Assembly (NCBI GenBank): GCA_947574215.1
Contig: CANPIX010000007.1
Location: 1-49,184 of the forward strand
Length of the DNA: 49,184 nucleotides
From: an uncultured Mycoplasmatota bacterium
Lineage (GTDB): Bacteria > Bacillota_I > Bacilli_A > RF39 > UBA660
Reading direction: 5' to 3'
Within the stretch, counting starts at the first letter, position 1, and every line of letters begins with the position of its first letter. Below, one piece after another: positions 28,201-36,082 of this stretch. The translations under genes and the position numbers were made by a program. The notes under the pieces were generated by a model. The model saw nothing but the letters and a program-made list of their open reading frames with translations. It had not been told where the DNA came from and ran no database searches.

Positions 28201-30924
28201 GGAGGCGGAGGCTCTGGAAATCCAGGTGGTTCTGGTTTAGTAAACGGAACAAATGGAACTGGAGGCTTATTAACCATCTATGCTAATGAATATCAAAATA
28301 AAGGAGTAATATCAGCGAATGGCTGTACAACATCATCTCATTCTTATAGTGGAGGATCTTCTGGAGGAGGAAGCATCAATATTTTTACTAATCAATCTAC
28401 TGGAATTAATCAATTGGGTATTATTACTAATAATAAATATTCTGAAATATTAGGTTCAACATCTGTAAATGGTGGTGCAGCTAATGGTTCAAATTATAAA
28501 GGAGGTTCTGGTGGAAACGGAACCATAAATATTGGTGAAATACGAAAAGGACAATACTATGATTTAAAAGAAGTAATTGATCAAGATATTGAAGCTTATA
28601 TTGACTCAGTAACAATAAAAGGAGAAAGTATCTTATCTATTTTAAAAGAAAATGATTTAAAGAATGGATACTATTTTTTCGTGGCTAATAATGTCAACTA
28701 TCCAGTTCATCTATATACTTATGATGGTGATCAAGAGTGGACAACCAATCAAGTATTTGGAGATGCCAAAGATGTGGGAACCGCATCAACGTATGCTCAA
28801 AATATGGTGATTGTAAAAGTAAATGGAAATTTAACAATTGGACAAGGAACCCAAGTAGTTCCATATTATAATGCATATGGGGGGCCCAAAGGCTTTACCT
28901 TGTACGTAACAGGAAAATTAGAGAATAATGGAATCATTGATAATTCACACGGCGCAAAGGCCGTTGGACAAGATGTCTATTTATGGAAAAATCCGGATGG
29001 AACGTACGAATATGTTCCCGCAAGTGGAGCATCAGGAGCATCGGGTGTAAAATTTTCAAATGGTCGTACTGGAGGAGCAGGAACTAGTCGTCGTACTGGA
29101 GGTGGCGGTTCTGGTAAAAGTAATAGTCGAAACACTGCATCTGGTTCAGGGTCAGCTGGAACTTCTTACTCTGGCGGAGGCGGAGGAGGCGGTACTCAAT
29201 ATAATTCAGCAGGCTCAGCCCAAGGAAATGGAGGAACTGGCGGAAATGGTGGCACAGGAAATGGTGGCGGAGGAGGCGGTACTGGAAATCCAGGCGGCTC
29301 CGGCTTAGCAAAGGGATCAAATGGAACTGGAGGCTTATTAACCATCTATGCTAATGAATACCAAAATAATGGAAGAATCTCAGCGAATGGAGTTAGAGCA
29401 AGTTACGCAAATCATAGTGGGGGTTCTTCTGGAGGTGGAAGTATCAATATTTTTTATGTATCGATTCTTTCTACTGGAACAGCAACTGCCAATGGTGGAA
29501 CATCTAATGGTGGTAATGGAACCGGAGGAGCAGGAGGAAGAGGAACCATTACTTATACGCAATTACAAGAAATAAGTATTACCAGTCAATACTCTTATCC
29601 AGAATACACAGGTACAAATTTAGAAAATGGTTATCATGTAGTTACCATATCTCCATGGGATAAAATCAATAAAATACTCTATTCATTAGATGAAGAAATC
29701 ACATGGGAAGAATACAAAGAAGAATTAAAAGTAGCTTCTGGTACTTCTATAAAAGTAAAAGGTATAAGAAATGATAATACAGAAACAGAGATATTAACGT
29801 ATGAAACGAGCGCAATAACTGATGAAATGGGCAAAGAGTCTTTTGATCAAAATCAGGAAACTTACTCAACAATTCCTGCTGATTCTAAAAAAAGCTTTGT
29901 GATCAACAATCATTTCATTGGAAAAACCATTAGATTTTATTTTGGAAATTCGCCAGCAAGTAACGCAAATATTAAAATTTACAACAAATTAAATACAGAA
30001 TTGCTATCTGTAGATGCAAAAGACAAAGTAACTTTAGTAACTTTACCAGAAGATTCGTATAGAATTGAATTACATGCAGGGGCAAGTGAACTACAAGTTA
30101 ATGAAATTAATCTTAGAGCCGAAACCGTCTATGAGAACAAAACTCCGATAATAAGTGTACGAAGCGATCAAATGAACATTAGTAAAACGATAGAAATTGG
30201 CTTTTTTGAAAATTTTACTAATCAATACAGTTTAGATAATGGAGCAACATGGATGACTTATAGTGGACCTTTTGTTCTAACTTCTCCGTCAATCATTTTT
30301 GCAAGAAGTTTAGATGAATATGGAAATGTTATTGGAAGTAGTAGTTTTCATCTTACAAATTTCTCTAAAACCATGGATGAAACTACTGAACTTTCTGTTG
30401 GCCAATCGGTAACAGCGATTGATGGATCAAAATGGCATGTTATCCAAAATAGTGAAATGGGAAAATCTACCGTTACTTTGCTTTCTGATCGTTTTCTCGA
30501 TGAAAAAGGCAATTACAGCACAGATAGGACTCAAATTCTTTTTGATGCAGACAACCAATCGGACTACTTAATTGAAAAAGAAGAAAATATTGCCTATTTT
30601 ATTCACAATACTTATGCACCAAAAGTTAAAAGTATTTTGAAAGACACTATAGAAGTTTCACTACCATCAATTACAGATATCTTAGCGATTTTAAACTTAG
30701 AGAGTAATGAAGAGACTTTTGAAATTTCTTTAGAGCATTTAGAAACTGATTTTAATTGGCTCTTATCAGAAACCATTTGGACAAATAGCCAAAAAGATGG
30801 TAAAATTTGGGTTATCAATCAGGAAAAAATAAAACTAGCACAAGCAATAGAAGAAAATATCGGTGTTCGTCCAATAATAATAACATCAAAAAAGAATTTA
30901 ATAGAAGAAGGTAAAGAAGAATGA
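22204..30924 (+). CDS. giant multidomain repeat surface protein (2,906 residues)
   Basis: The largest gene of the window. Residues 1-27 are charged and 28-47 form a single membrane anchor. Then come an Ig/FN3-like region (58-235), Asp-rich Cys-containing calcium-type repeats (238-410), a HYR-like domain (413-496), a Pro/Gly linker (664-745), and about eleven repeats of the pattern YYKIGxGxWxxYxxPF...IYAKG that resemble the C-terminal beta domain of chitobiase-type hydrolases. A paired module is at 1526-1629 and 2553-2649, a second HYR-like domain at 1713-1779, and two long glycine-rich modules at 1780-2133 and 2134-2455. The last 180 residues are a separate domain with a VRPIII ending. No LPXTG and no catalytic motif are seen. 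An adhesin or fibre role is inferred. The next gene is coupled by a 4-base overlap. Confidence 0.85.
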   Translation: MIKKFRNIKEKMDEKKPQIENEEEKKKWFLLILLILFVLCFLITSFTFGKDLFYKVFYPSSAPVISGGSKEWALKRTITVIKDAETKKELSHYEYCIHKEKNTKNCEWKVTKTKNTVVTSTGKYYVTFRGVDIEGVTGKNSNTEEVYIDNNNPIIENIHLTNATTKSVSISVEAKDFESGIATYNYSLDGKNFEVGNYQYTFNDLTKEEFTIYVKVIDKVGNFTVLSMDVKNDQWEQDAPYCKLNCDLNNDGVCDLNCDTNNDGKCDLNCDTNHDNIPDTNIDIDGDNIPDINIDTDGDGVCNWNCDTDGDGKPDDKVINQDLDGDGVCDINCDTNGDNIPDVNIDTDGDGVCNWNCDTDGDGKPDDKVVNQDPDGDGVCDLNCDTNGDNIPDNKIDTDGDGICNVNCDGLDIVVPLINLDKIPIEFSYGKKYDLPSYYQFGPSGGTVICTVDGVEQTDTSKIGIGTHNIECIAKGNNGINVRVAKQVRVIVQEGNNEVWDGYILLNLNYPDNSTNWEWRLGNEFEIRDGYDNSGWQAYTGPILVKIDDVENVYIRYELNGETIIVAPTGKVAVSIEPEKYTLLNGEKTKVQIYFDENAITKEYKIGNGPWQNYTQEFEVEKNTIIEARATKEERIYDSNGDYVYTKKLMGTDSVFISEYIKIDGSIPDGPSKPTDPEEPDQPGNPGQPEKPGEGGTTGGGPTEPGSGVTDGGPGGTITYNPTPKPDGTIVTKPTPESKPSTYLKGPIISANPQEELSNKVELNITTEEEAQNIYYKIGNGNYQEYNSPFSIQNNAVISAYYIRKSDGKLSDTSAYYVQNIRKNNKPYVKIETDPKPYLNSTIDQVTVTISGQDYDTLEYSFDGIFYFPYTTPITIKESTTIYAKGTNHYGSTIESLVITTQNVPIIKEKLDVNIFTNPENPKNGLINKTTVSITYDGRATKKYYKIGENGKWEEYTKEFEITDNTTIYAYAISENGIGSTSKGIDFLTTGIMSPIIKVRPKDATNVVTVEIDFDKNATTKYYQINDGEKLYYTGPFEVFENSKIYAYNRNTLGDEADSSYEIKNIVPLPNFIIIECDEYYIIKANYPTSSQNREYKWQQDGIWKKYDSQGILLIKEEYKDKLLNNSFDGIEVKDKNGNKLIFKDHYYVLDGPIHLLMENLFLRWDRSNPNAPTIHLSTISPAREVEAYINYPSDVTEKYYKIVFADGLDTGWLEYTGTLKIKENNATIYAKGMTRSSLESDVSSIKITNIDHVGPDIDFHGDFITPKQQTTIFVSATDDFAVEKVAWAQGEQSIEYFNTFGNSLPNFGKFNANENGKYTLYARDKAGNANIKIFEINNIDKTAPDISILLLTEELSSVVELRIDFGDSVTKEYRVGNREDWLEYNGNIRISSYDVLDVLNEDGSLTVYAKGVDAAGNSQEVSEVIYLLDTNIPLEPEIKPGNSYPILTDKGMIDDFKVSILYDKTTEDLTNYYKINDGDWLLYTGPFQLEGGKVNAKSVKPSGVEVESEISYSAKLDKIDAPAYDANMATIASISPKNSKKFLVDDILTGRRVRFYLDGVPSSDAFIRVYDKENNEIERISLFSIVTVLTIPENADLVEIYSGSKSLAIKEISLANEDLLIKKETPIISVNENNWASEKVVNILYPTNTYLNQYSTDYGKTWQEYTSPFVVENITTVIARVLKEDKVMTSSTLSIQKIDVENPDISLNIPSKIQIGYSIDLPTSYKIGISGGQASCEANGKRITNTNELSNGNHEIICTVKNNVGKEKTVTKNIEVKDISRYSGESLLDILENPDLVTGRLILEANGEEYPVHMYTYDEDQEWTTNQIFGDAKDVGTATTYAQNMVVVKVNGNVTIGSGVTIRPYANAYGGPKGFTLYVTGKLENNGTIDNSHGAKAIGQNVYLWKNEDGTYEYIPTSGASGAPGVSKSSGRSGSSGTGRSTGGGGSGSSASSPVSGSGSAGTSYSGGGGGGGTHYNSAGSAQGNGGTGGNGATGNGGGGGGSGNPGGSGLVNGTNGTGGLLTIYANEYQNKGVISANGCTTSSHSYSGGSSGGGSINIFTNQSTGINQLGIITNNKYSEILGSTSVNGGAANGSNYKGGSGGNGTINIGEIRKGQYYDLKEVIDQDIEAYIDSVTIKGESILSILKENDLKNGYYFFVANNVNYPVHLYTYDGDQEWTTNQVFGDAKDVGTASTYAQNMVIVKVNGNLTIGQGTQVVPYYNAYGGPKGFTLYVTGKLENNGIIDNSHGAKAVGQDVYLWKNPDGTYEYVPASGASGASGVKFSNGRTGGAGTSRRTGGGGSGKSNSRNTASGSGSAGTSYSGGGGGGGTQYNSAGSAQGNGGTGGNGGTGNGGGGGGTGNPGGSGLAKGSNGTGGLLTIYANEYQNNGRISANGVRASYANHSGGSSGGGSINIFYVSILSTGTATANGGTSNGGNGTGGAGGRGTITYTQLQEISITSQYSYPEYTGTNLENGYHVVTISPWDKINKILYSLDEEITWEEYKEELKVASGTSIKVKGIRNDNTETEILTYETSAITDEMGKESFDQNQETYSTIPADSKKSFVINNHFIGKTIRFYFGNSPASNANIKIYNKLNTELLSVDAKDKVTLVTLPEDSYRIELHAGASELQVNEINLRAETVYENKTPIISVRSDQMNISKTIEIGFFENFTNQYSLDNGATWMTYSGPFVLTSPSIIFARSLDEYGNVIGSSSFHLTNFSKTMDETTELSVGQSVTAIDGSKWHVIQNSEMGKSTVTLLSDRFLDEKGNYSTDRTQILFDADNQSDYLIEKEENIAYFIHNTYAPKVKSILKDTIEVSLPSITDILAILNLESNEETFEISLEHLETDFNWLLSETIWTNSQKDGKIWVINQEKIKLAQAIEENIGVRPIIITSKKNLIEEGKEE
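23078..23309 (+). repeat. 79-bp exact direct repeat in the calcium-repeat region
   Basis: Bases 23078-23156 and 23231-23309 are identical, 153 bases (51 codons) apart. They encode NIDTDGDGVCNWNCDTDGDG followed by KPDDK. Exact identity at the DNA level points to recent duplication or gene conversion and makes the locus prone to copy-number change. Confidence 0.85.
27541..29590 (+). repeat. tandem glycine-rich modules, about 356 codons apart
   Basis: Two related modules run one after the other. Each begins with a GES-L-IL helix, YPVHxYTYDxDQEWTTNQ, FGDAKDVG, NAYGGPKGFTLYVTGKLENN, then a glycine-rich stretch with GGGGGGGT and GNGGTGGNG, and ends GGLLTIYANEYQN. A stretch of about 50 bases (from TATAATTCAGCAGGCTCAGC) is identical at 28132 and 29200. 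The second module is somewhat shorter at its end. Confidence 0.85.
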
Positions 30925-31325
30925 AATTTAAAACGTTGAAATTTGAAAAAAATAAGCATAATTTATTTATAGGACTTGTGGGTTTAACAATTTTAATAGT
31001 TATTGCAATTATTATAGGTAGAAGTTTTGCTTTCACTCCAGAACTTTTAGGGAATCAAGTAGTAGATGGTTTGTCTTTTGAAAATGCTAACTTGGAGTGT
31101 AAAGATGGTATATCAACGTTTACTGCAGATGTCTATAATGAGAATGATGATGTCTATGCTTTAAAATATATAAATATAGAATTTGTGGATAGTCAAAATA
31201 AAACGACAACATTAATTGGCTATATAGGAGAAGTTCTTGAAAAAGAAGAACAGAAATTTATAAGAGCAAGCGTAGATACTGATTTAAGCGATTCAAAAAG
31301 AATCGTATATAGTATCCAAAAATAA
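30921..31325 (+). CDS. anchored partner protein coupled to the giant surface protein
   Basis: 134 residues. After a basic N-terminus there is one hydrophobic segment (residues 15-33) ending in GRSFAF, then an extracellular domain of about 100 residues that looks like a single beta-sandwich (STFTADVYNENDDVYALKYI). The ATG overlaps the TGA of the giant gene by four bases (ATGA), with GAAGG in front, so translation is probably coupled. It could be a chaperone, minor subunit or assembly factor for the giant protein. The family is not recognised. Confidence 0.65.
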   Translation: MKFKTLKFEKNKHNLFIGLVGLTILIVIAIIIGRSFAFTPELLGNQVVDGLSFENANLECKDGISTFTADVYNENDDVYALKYINIEFVDSQNKTTTLIGYIGEVLEKEEQKFIRASVDTDLSDSKRIVYSIQK

Positions 31326-31348
31326 TACATAAAGAGAAAAGACAGTTG

Positions 31349-31377
31349 TTGACAAAAAAACGAGAATAATAGATAAT
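31349..31377 (+). promoter_or_regulatory. sigma-A promoter of the SYAYF protein
   Basis: A perfect TTGACA at 31349-31354 and GATAAT at 31372-31377, with a 17-base spacer. The start codon follows 23 bases later, so the leader is short. Confidence 0.8.
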
Positions 31378-31400
31378 AGTTATAGAAAATAGGTGAGAGT

Positions 31401-31916
31401 TTGATAAACAAAAAGACAATAATTTTTTCTATAATTGGAGTAATTTTATTTATTATAGCTGTTTTTACAGTTAGTTATGCGTATTTTTCTACAAATATAG
31501 AAGAATCAGGTAATAATAAAACGGTAGAAGGAAAAACCGCTAAATTAAGCACAAAATTTGAAGATGGAGAAGTTATTGAAATAGAGAATATGATTCCAGG
31601 AGATCATTTTAGCAAAACTTTTTCTGTAGAAAATAATGGAATGGATATGAGTTACAAAATTGTTGTAAATGAGCTCATAAATGAATTTGAAAGCTATGGA
31701 GATATAACTTATGTATTAAAAGAAAATGATGCGATTATTAAAGAAGGAACTTTTCCAAAAGAAATAGCCAATAATGAAATAAGTGATACAAGAACGATAA
31801 AAAATGGAGAAAGAAAAAACTATACCATCACAATAACGTACCAAAATACAGAAGAGGACCAAACTTCAGATATGGGCAAAACCATAAGTGGAAAATTGTT
31901 TGTAAAAGAATTATAA
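31401..31916 (+). CDS. TasA/CalY-like secreted protein (SYAYF signature)
   Basis: 171 residues from a TTG start preceded by AGGTGAGAG. The hydrophobic segment (residues 7-25) ends in VSYAYFSTNIEESGNN, the pattern of TasA/camelysin-type proteins that are cleaved after a SipW-type signal peptide and form fibres or surface layers. The rest is a beta-rich domain (GDHFSKTFSVENNGMDMSYK, KNYTITITYQNTEED). No sipW homologue is in the window, so the processing enzyme would be elsewhere. It has its own strong promoter, separate from the giant gene. A fibre-subunit role is inferred from family resemblance. Confidence 0.65.
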   Translation: MINKKTIIFSIIGVILFIIAVFTVSYAYFSTNIEESGNNKTVEGKTAKLSTKFEDGEVIEIENMIPGDHFSKTFSVENNGMDMSYKIVVNELINEFESYGDITYVLKENDAIIKEGTFPKEIANNEISDTRTIKNGERKNYTITITYQNTEEDQTSDMGKTISGKLFVKEL

Positions 31917-31920
31917 AAAG

Positions 31921-31960
31921 AATAAGAGGATATAGATAAAGTTCTATATCTTATTATTTT
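31921..31960 (+). terminator. terminator between the SYAYF gene and tex
   Basis: GATATAGA (31929-31936) and TCTATATC (31943-31950) form an 8-bp stem with a 6-base loop, extended by AATAAG/TTATT across a small bulge, then a T-rich tail. Confidence 0.6.
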
Positions 31961-31976
31961 GAAAAGAGGAAGTAAA

Positions 31977-34088
31977 ATGAATATAGTAAAAGAATTAGCC
32001 GATCATTTAAATATAAAAGATAGTCAAGTGGAAGCCGTATTAAAGCTTTTAAGTGAAGATTGTACCATTCCATTTATTGCTAGATATAGAAAAGAAGCAA
32101 CAGGAGCCTTAGACGAAGAACAAATTGCAACCATTGAAGAAAGATACAAATATTTATGCAATTTAGAAAAAAGAAAAGAAGATGTGATTCGTCTGATCGC
32201 TGAAAAAGACTTATTAACAGATGAATTGGAAAGAAATATTAGAGCTTGTGAAAAATTAATTGATGTGGAAGATTTGTATCGACCTTTTAAAGAAAAGAAA
32301 AAAACAAAAGCTACGGAAGCGATTAAGCTTGGACTTGAACCTTTGGCAAAAAAAATTATGGCTTTTCCTACAAATGGAAATATAGAAAATTTAGCGAGTG
32401 GTTTTAATATGAGTACAGATGAAGCCATAAAAAATGCTTCCTATATTATTAGTGAATGGATAAGTGATAATGCTTACTATCGCAAATGGACTCGTAATTT
32501 TATTTTCAACTCAGGAAATATCACGAGTAAAAAGAAGAAAAAGAGCGAAGATGAAAAAAAACTGTATGAAATGTATTATGAATTTCAAGATCGTATTAAA
32601 TACTTAAAGCATTACAGAACTCTTGCCATGAATCGTGGAGAAAAAGAAGGCATTTTATCTATTGGTTTGGAATTTGATAATGAAAAGATTATCGATAATT
32701 ATAAAGAAAAAATAATTAGAAATAAGAATTCTTTTGTTGTACCCATTGTAGAAGAAGCGATTCTAGATGCATTAAAACGTTTGATATTACCAAGTATCGA
32801 ACGAGAAATAAGAACAATGTTAAGTGATAAAGCAAGTGAAGAAGCCATAATCACTTTTAAAGACAATTTAGAAAAATTATTAATGACTAAGCCTGTTAAA
32901 AACAAAACAGTCATTGGCTTTGATCCAGCTTTTCGTACAGGTTGTAAATTAGCGGTTTTAAATCCTTATGGTGAAGTGTTAGAAATTGCAACCATTTATC
33001 CACACGAACCACACAATAAAAAAGTGGAAGCTACGAAAATATTAAGAGATTTAATTACTAAATACAATGCAGATATTATTGCGATTGGTAATGGAACTGC
33101 TTCTCGTGAAAGTGAATTCTTTGTTGCAGAAGCCATACAAGGACTTGATGTAAAATACAACATAGTAAGTGAAGCTGGAGCGAGTGTTTATTCAGCAAGT
33201 AAGTTAGCAATTAGTGAGTTTCCAGATTTAACAGTAGAAAAAAGAAGTGCAATTTCAATCGGAAGAAGAGTTCAAGATCCACTTTCCGAACTGGTAAAAA
33301 TAGATCCAAAAAGTATTGGAGTAGGAGAATACCAACATGATGTAAATCAAAGTAATTTATCAGACGCTTTAGATTTCACTGTTTCAAAAATTGTTAATGA
33401 AGTAGGAGTGAATATCAATACCGCTAGTGACAGTATTTTAAAATATATTTCTGGTTTAAATAAAAAGTGTATTAATGGGATTCAAAAATTTAAAAAGATG
33501 CATAGTTTTAAAAACAGAGAAGAAATAAAAACCATTTCTGGAATTAGTGAAAAAGTGTATGAACAATGTATTGGTTTTTTAAGGATTCCAGACGGTGAAA
33601 ATCTTTTTGATAAAACCAAAATCCATCCCGAAAGCTATCAAATTGCCGAAGCCATTTTAAAACACTTAAACTTGGATTTGAATAATAAAGATGAAAAATT
33701 TCTTTCTACTTTGGAAAAAGTAAATATAGAAAATTTAAGTAAAGAACTTGATACCGATCCATATACAATAGAAGATATCGTAAAAGAACTTATTACACCA
33801 GGGCTTGATCCAAGAGATTCTCTAGAAGATGTTTTATTAAAAAGTGACGTTTTAACGATCGAAGATTTAAGTATAGGCATGGAATTAACAGGTACTGTTC
33901 GTAATGTCGTGTCTTTTGGAGCGTTTGTAGATATTGGTCTTCATAACGATGGACTTATTCACATTTCCAAACTTAGTAAAGATTACGTAAGTAATCCTTT
34001 AGATGTGATACATGTGGGAGATATCATAACTTGTCATGTGGATAAAATAGACAAAGAAAAAGAAAAAGTGAATCTAACTCTTATCTAA
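31977..34088 (+). CDS. tex: Tex family S1 RNA-binding protein
   Basis: 703 residues from the ATG at 31977, which follows AGAGGA at the right distance; a TTG at 31959 is in frame but lies in the terminator tail. Domains: helical N-terminal Tex region (1-200), the YqgF/RNase H-like domain with GFDPAFRTGCKLAVLN (about 312-327), helix-hairpin-helix with GVNINTASDSILKYISGL, and a C-terminal S1 domain (GTVRNVVSFGAFVDIGLHND, HISKLS). Tex binds RNA and RNA polymerase and affects transcription and toxin expression in other bacteria. The protein ends soon after S1 without the long tail seen in some homologues. Confidence 0.95.
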   Translation: MNIVKELADHLNIKDSQVEAVLKLLSEDCTIPFIARYRKEATGALDEEQIATIEERYKYLCNLEKRKEDVIRLIAEKDLLTDELERNIRACEKLIDVEDLYRPFKEKKKTKATEAIKLGLEPLAKKIMAFPTNGNIENLASGFNMSTDEAIKNASYIISEWISDNAYYRKWTRNFIFNSGNITSKKKKKSEDEKKLYEMYYEFQDRIKYLKHYRTLAMNRGEKEGILSIGLEFDNEKIIDNYKEKIIRNKNSFVVPIVEEAILDALKRLILPSIEREIRTMLSDKASEEAIITFKDNLEKLLMTKPVKNKTVIGFDPAFRTGCKLAVLNPYGEVLEIATIYPHEPHNKKVEATKILRDLITKYNADIIAIGNGTASRESEFFVAEAIQGLDVKYNIVSEAGASVYSASKLAISEFPDLTVEKRSAISIGRRVQDPLSELVKIDPKSIGVGEYQHDVNQSNLSDALDFTVSKIVNEVGVNINTASDSILKYISGLNKKCINGIQKFKKMHSFKNREEIKTISGISEKVYEQCIGFLRIPDGENLFDKTKIHPESYQIAEAILKHLNLDLNNKDEKFLSTLEKVNIENLSKELDTDPYTIEDIVKELITPGLDPRDSLEDVLLKSDVLTIEDLSIGMELTGTVRNVVSFGAFVDIGLHNDGLIHISKLSKDYVSNPLDVIHVGDIITCHVDKIDKEKEKVNLTLI

Positions 34089-34146
34089 AGAGTTTACAAA
34101 ATAAAGAAAAATTATAAACATATAAAAAATAATAAAACAGATTTTG

Positions 34147-34155
34147 TGGTATAAT
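34147..34155 (+). promoter_or_regulatory. extended -10 promoter of the envelope operon
   Basis: TGGTATAAT at 34147-34155 is a perfect extended -10. No clear -35 is present at 17 bases. It lies 18 bases before the ATG at 34173, so the leader is very short. Confidence 0.6.
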
Positions 34156-34172
34156 AAGAAATAGGTGGAATT

Positions 34173-36080
34173 ATGAAAAAGAAGTATTCGACAGTGATTC
34201 TCTATCTATTTCTTTTTATATATTTAGAGCTTCTAAATAAAGTTTTAATGTTTAATAAGTTGCCAAATAAAGAATTTTTAATAGTTGCATTCTTTAGTAT
34301 TAGTCTTTCTTTTTTCTTAAGCAGTATTACGCATTTTTTTAAAGAGAAGACCAATAAAAAAATTGCTATAGGACTTGTAGTATTTTTCATTGCGTTTTAT
34401 TTGTATAATTTCTTATATTTTTCCTTGTTTTCCCTACCTTTTTCCATAAGTGATATAGAACTAGTCAACAACGCAATCAGTTTTTATGAAATAGGTCTTC
34501 ATTTAATTCAAACCGATATTATATATATTCTTCTTTTTTTACTCCCTTTTTTTGTTTTTATTTTGTATAAAAATAATTTTGATTTTTCTAAGAACACGAA
34601 TCGAAAAAAGGGAGTAAAGTTCTTATTATCTATAACAATTTTTTTAGGAACTTTAGGGACTTTAAATTTAAATAAAACCGATTTATACTCTCCTTATAAT
34701 TTGTATTACAACTTAAACTCTATGACAGCCTCTACAGAAGTATTAGGAGTTTTTACAAGTCAAAGGTTAAGTATTAAACGCTTCTTTTTTGGATTTCAAG
34801 AGAAGTTAGTTATGGAAAATAGAGAAGAGAGCAATAGTGAAATTTCCTACAACAAATTAGACATCAATTTTGATGAATTAATTGAAAAAGAGAAAGATGA
34901 AACGTTAAAAAGTGTTTATGAATATTTAAATACAAAAAAAGCTACCAATAAAAACGAATACACTGGATTGTATAAAGGAAAAAATTTAATTTTTCTATTA
35001 GCAGAAGGTTTTAATTCTATTGCTGTTGAAGAATATAGAACACCTACATTGTATAAGCTAATAAACGAGGGTTTTCAATTTACAAATTATTATTCCCCAG
35101 AATTTTTAAGTACAACAGGAGGAGAATTTCAAGCAATGACTGGTTTAATACCAACACAGGAAATTCTTAAAATATGGCGTAATGATACTCCTAAATTCTC
35201 CTACGCCATCGGGAATGTTTTTAATAAACTTGAATACAACACGTATAGTTTTCATAACTGGCTATATACATATTACAGTCGAAACAAAACGATGCCTACA
35301 TTAGGATTTCATAATTATTTGGCTTGTAAAAATGGTATGGAAAAAAGAATCGATTGTTCTTGGTTACCTAGTGACGTCGATATGATCAATACAACTTTTG
35401 ATGATTACGCTAAAAATAGTCCTTTTGCAACCTATTATATTACGGTAAGTGGACATGCTCCTTATAATTTTATGGGTGGAAATCGTATGGCAGTTAAAAA
35501 TAAAGATGTTGTAAAGGATCTACCTTATAGTACTTCAGTAAAAGCTTATCTTTCGAGTCAAATGGAATTGGAATACGCCTTAAATACATTGTTAAGAAAA
35601 CTAGAAAGTGCAGGAATATTAGAGGATACCGTTATTGTATTAACAGGAGACCATTATCCTTACACTTTAACAGAAGAAGAAATTAATGAAGTATCTACTT
35701 ATGACCGAGAAGAATTAGTAGAAGTCCATCACAGTAATTTGATTATATGGAATACGAACAATGAACACAAAGTTGTAGATAAAGTGGCAAGCCAAATCGA
35801 TGTTTTGCCAACGATTTTAAACTTGTTTGGAGTAGAATACGATTCTAGACTATTTATTGGAAATGATATTTTTAGCGATGAAGAAGGACTAGCAATTTTT
35901 GCCAGTCGAAGTTGGAAAAGTGACAAAGGAATCTACTACTCGGATAAAGGATTCGTAGGAGAAGCAAGCGATGCTTATGTAACCGCGATCAACAGCCGTG
36001 TAGCGAATAGTTTTACGATAAGCAAATTACTAGTAGAAAAGAATGTCTATGAAAAAATAGAAACGAGAATAGGAGAATAA
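34173..36080 (+). CDS. LTA-synthase-like membrane phosphoglycerol transferase
   Basis: 635 residues. Four to five hydrophobic helices occupy residues 5-165, followed by an extracellular alkaline-phosphatase-superfamily domain. The nucleophile is predicted as Thr314 in STTGGEFQAMTG, where LtaS has TSDSEF. Metal-site residues are seen in FLLAEGFNS (Glu), SGHAPYNF (His) and VLTGDHYPYT (Asp, His). LtaS enzymes transfer phosphoglycerol from phosphatidylglycerol to build lipoteichoic acid. Here the active-site loop differs (TGG for SDS), so a related substrate such as another glycopolymer is possible. It is the first gene of an operon with asnB and a PAP2 phosphatase. Confidence 0.85.
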   Translation: MKKKYSTVILYLFLFIYLELLNKVLMFNKLPNKEFLIVAFFSISLSFFLSSITHFFKEKTNKKIAIGLVVFFIAFYLYNFLYFSLFSLPFSISDIELVNNAISFYEIGLHLIQTDIIYILLFLLPFFVFILYKNNFDFSKNTNRKKGVKFLLSITIFLGTLGTLNLNKTDLYSPYNLYYNLNSMTASTEVLGVFTSQRLSIKRFFFGFQEKLVMENREESNSEISYNKLDINFDELIEKEKDETLKSVYEYLNTKKATNKNEYTGLYKGKNLIFLLAEGFNSIAVEEYRTPTLYKLINEGFQFTNYYSPEFLSTTGGEFQAMTGLIPTQEILKIWRNDTPKFSYAIGNVFNKLEYNTYSFHNWLYTYYSRNKTMPTLGFHNYLACKNGMEKRIDCSWLPSDVDMINTTFDDYAKNSPFATYYITVSGHAPYNFMGGNRMAVKNKDVVKDLPYSTSVKAYLSSQMELEYALNTLLRKLESAGILEDTVIVLTGDHYPYTLTEEEINEVSTYDREELVEVHHSNLIIWNTNNEHKVVDKVASQIDVLPTILNLFGVEYDSRLFIGNDIFSDEEGLAIFASRSWKSDKGIYYSDKGFVGEASDAYVTAINSRVANSFTISKLLVEKNVYEKIETRIGE

Positions 36081-36082
36081 AT

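Noticed and set aside
27956-29575. Overlapping frames in and opposite the glycine-rich region as genes
   Set aside because: They are by-products of GGA/GGT-rich codons in the giant gene, lack ribosome binding sites and repeat with the modules.
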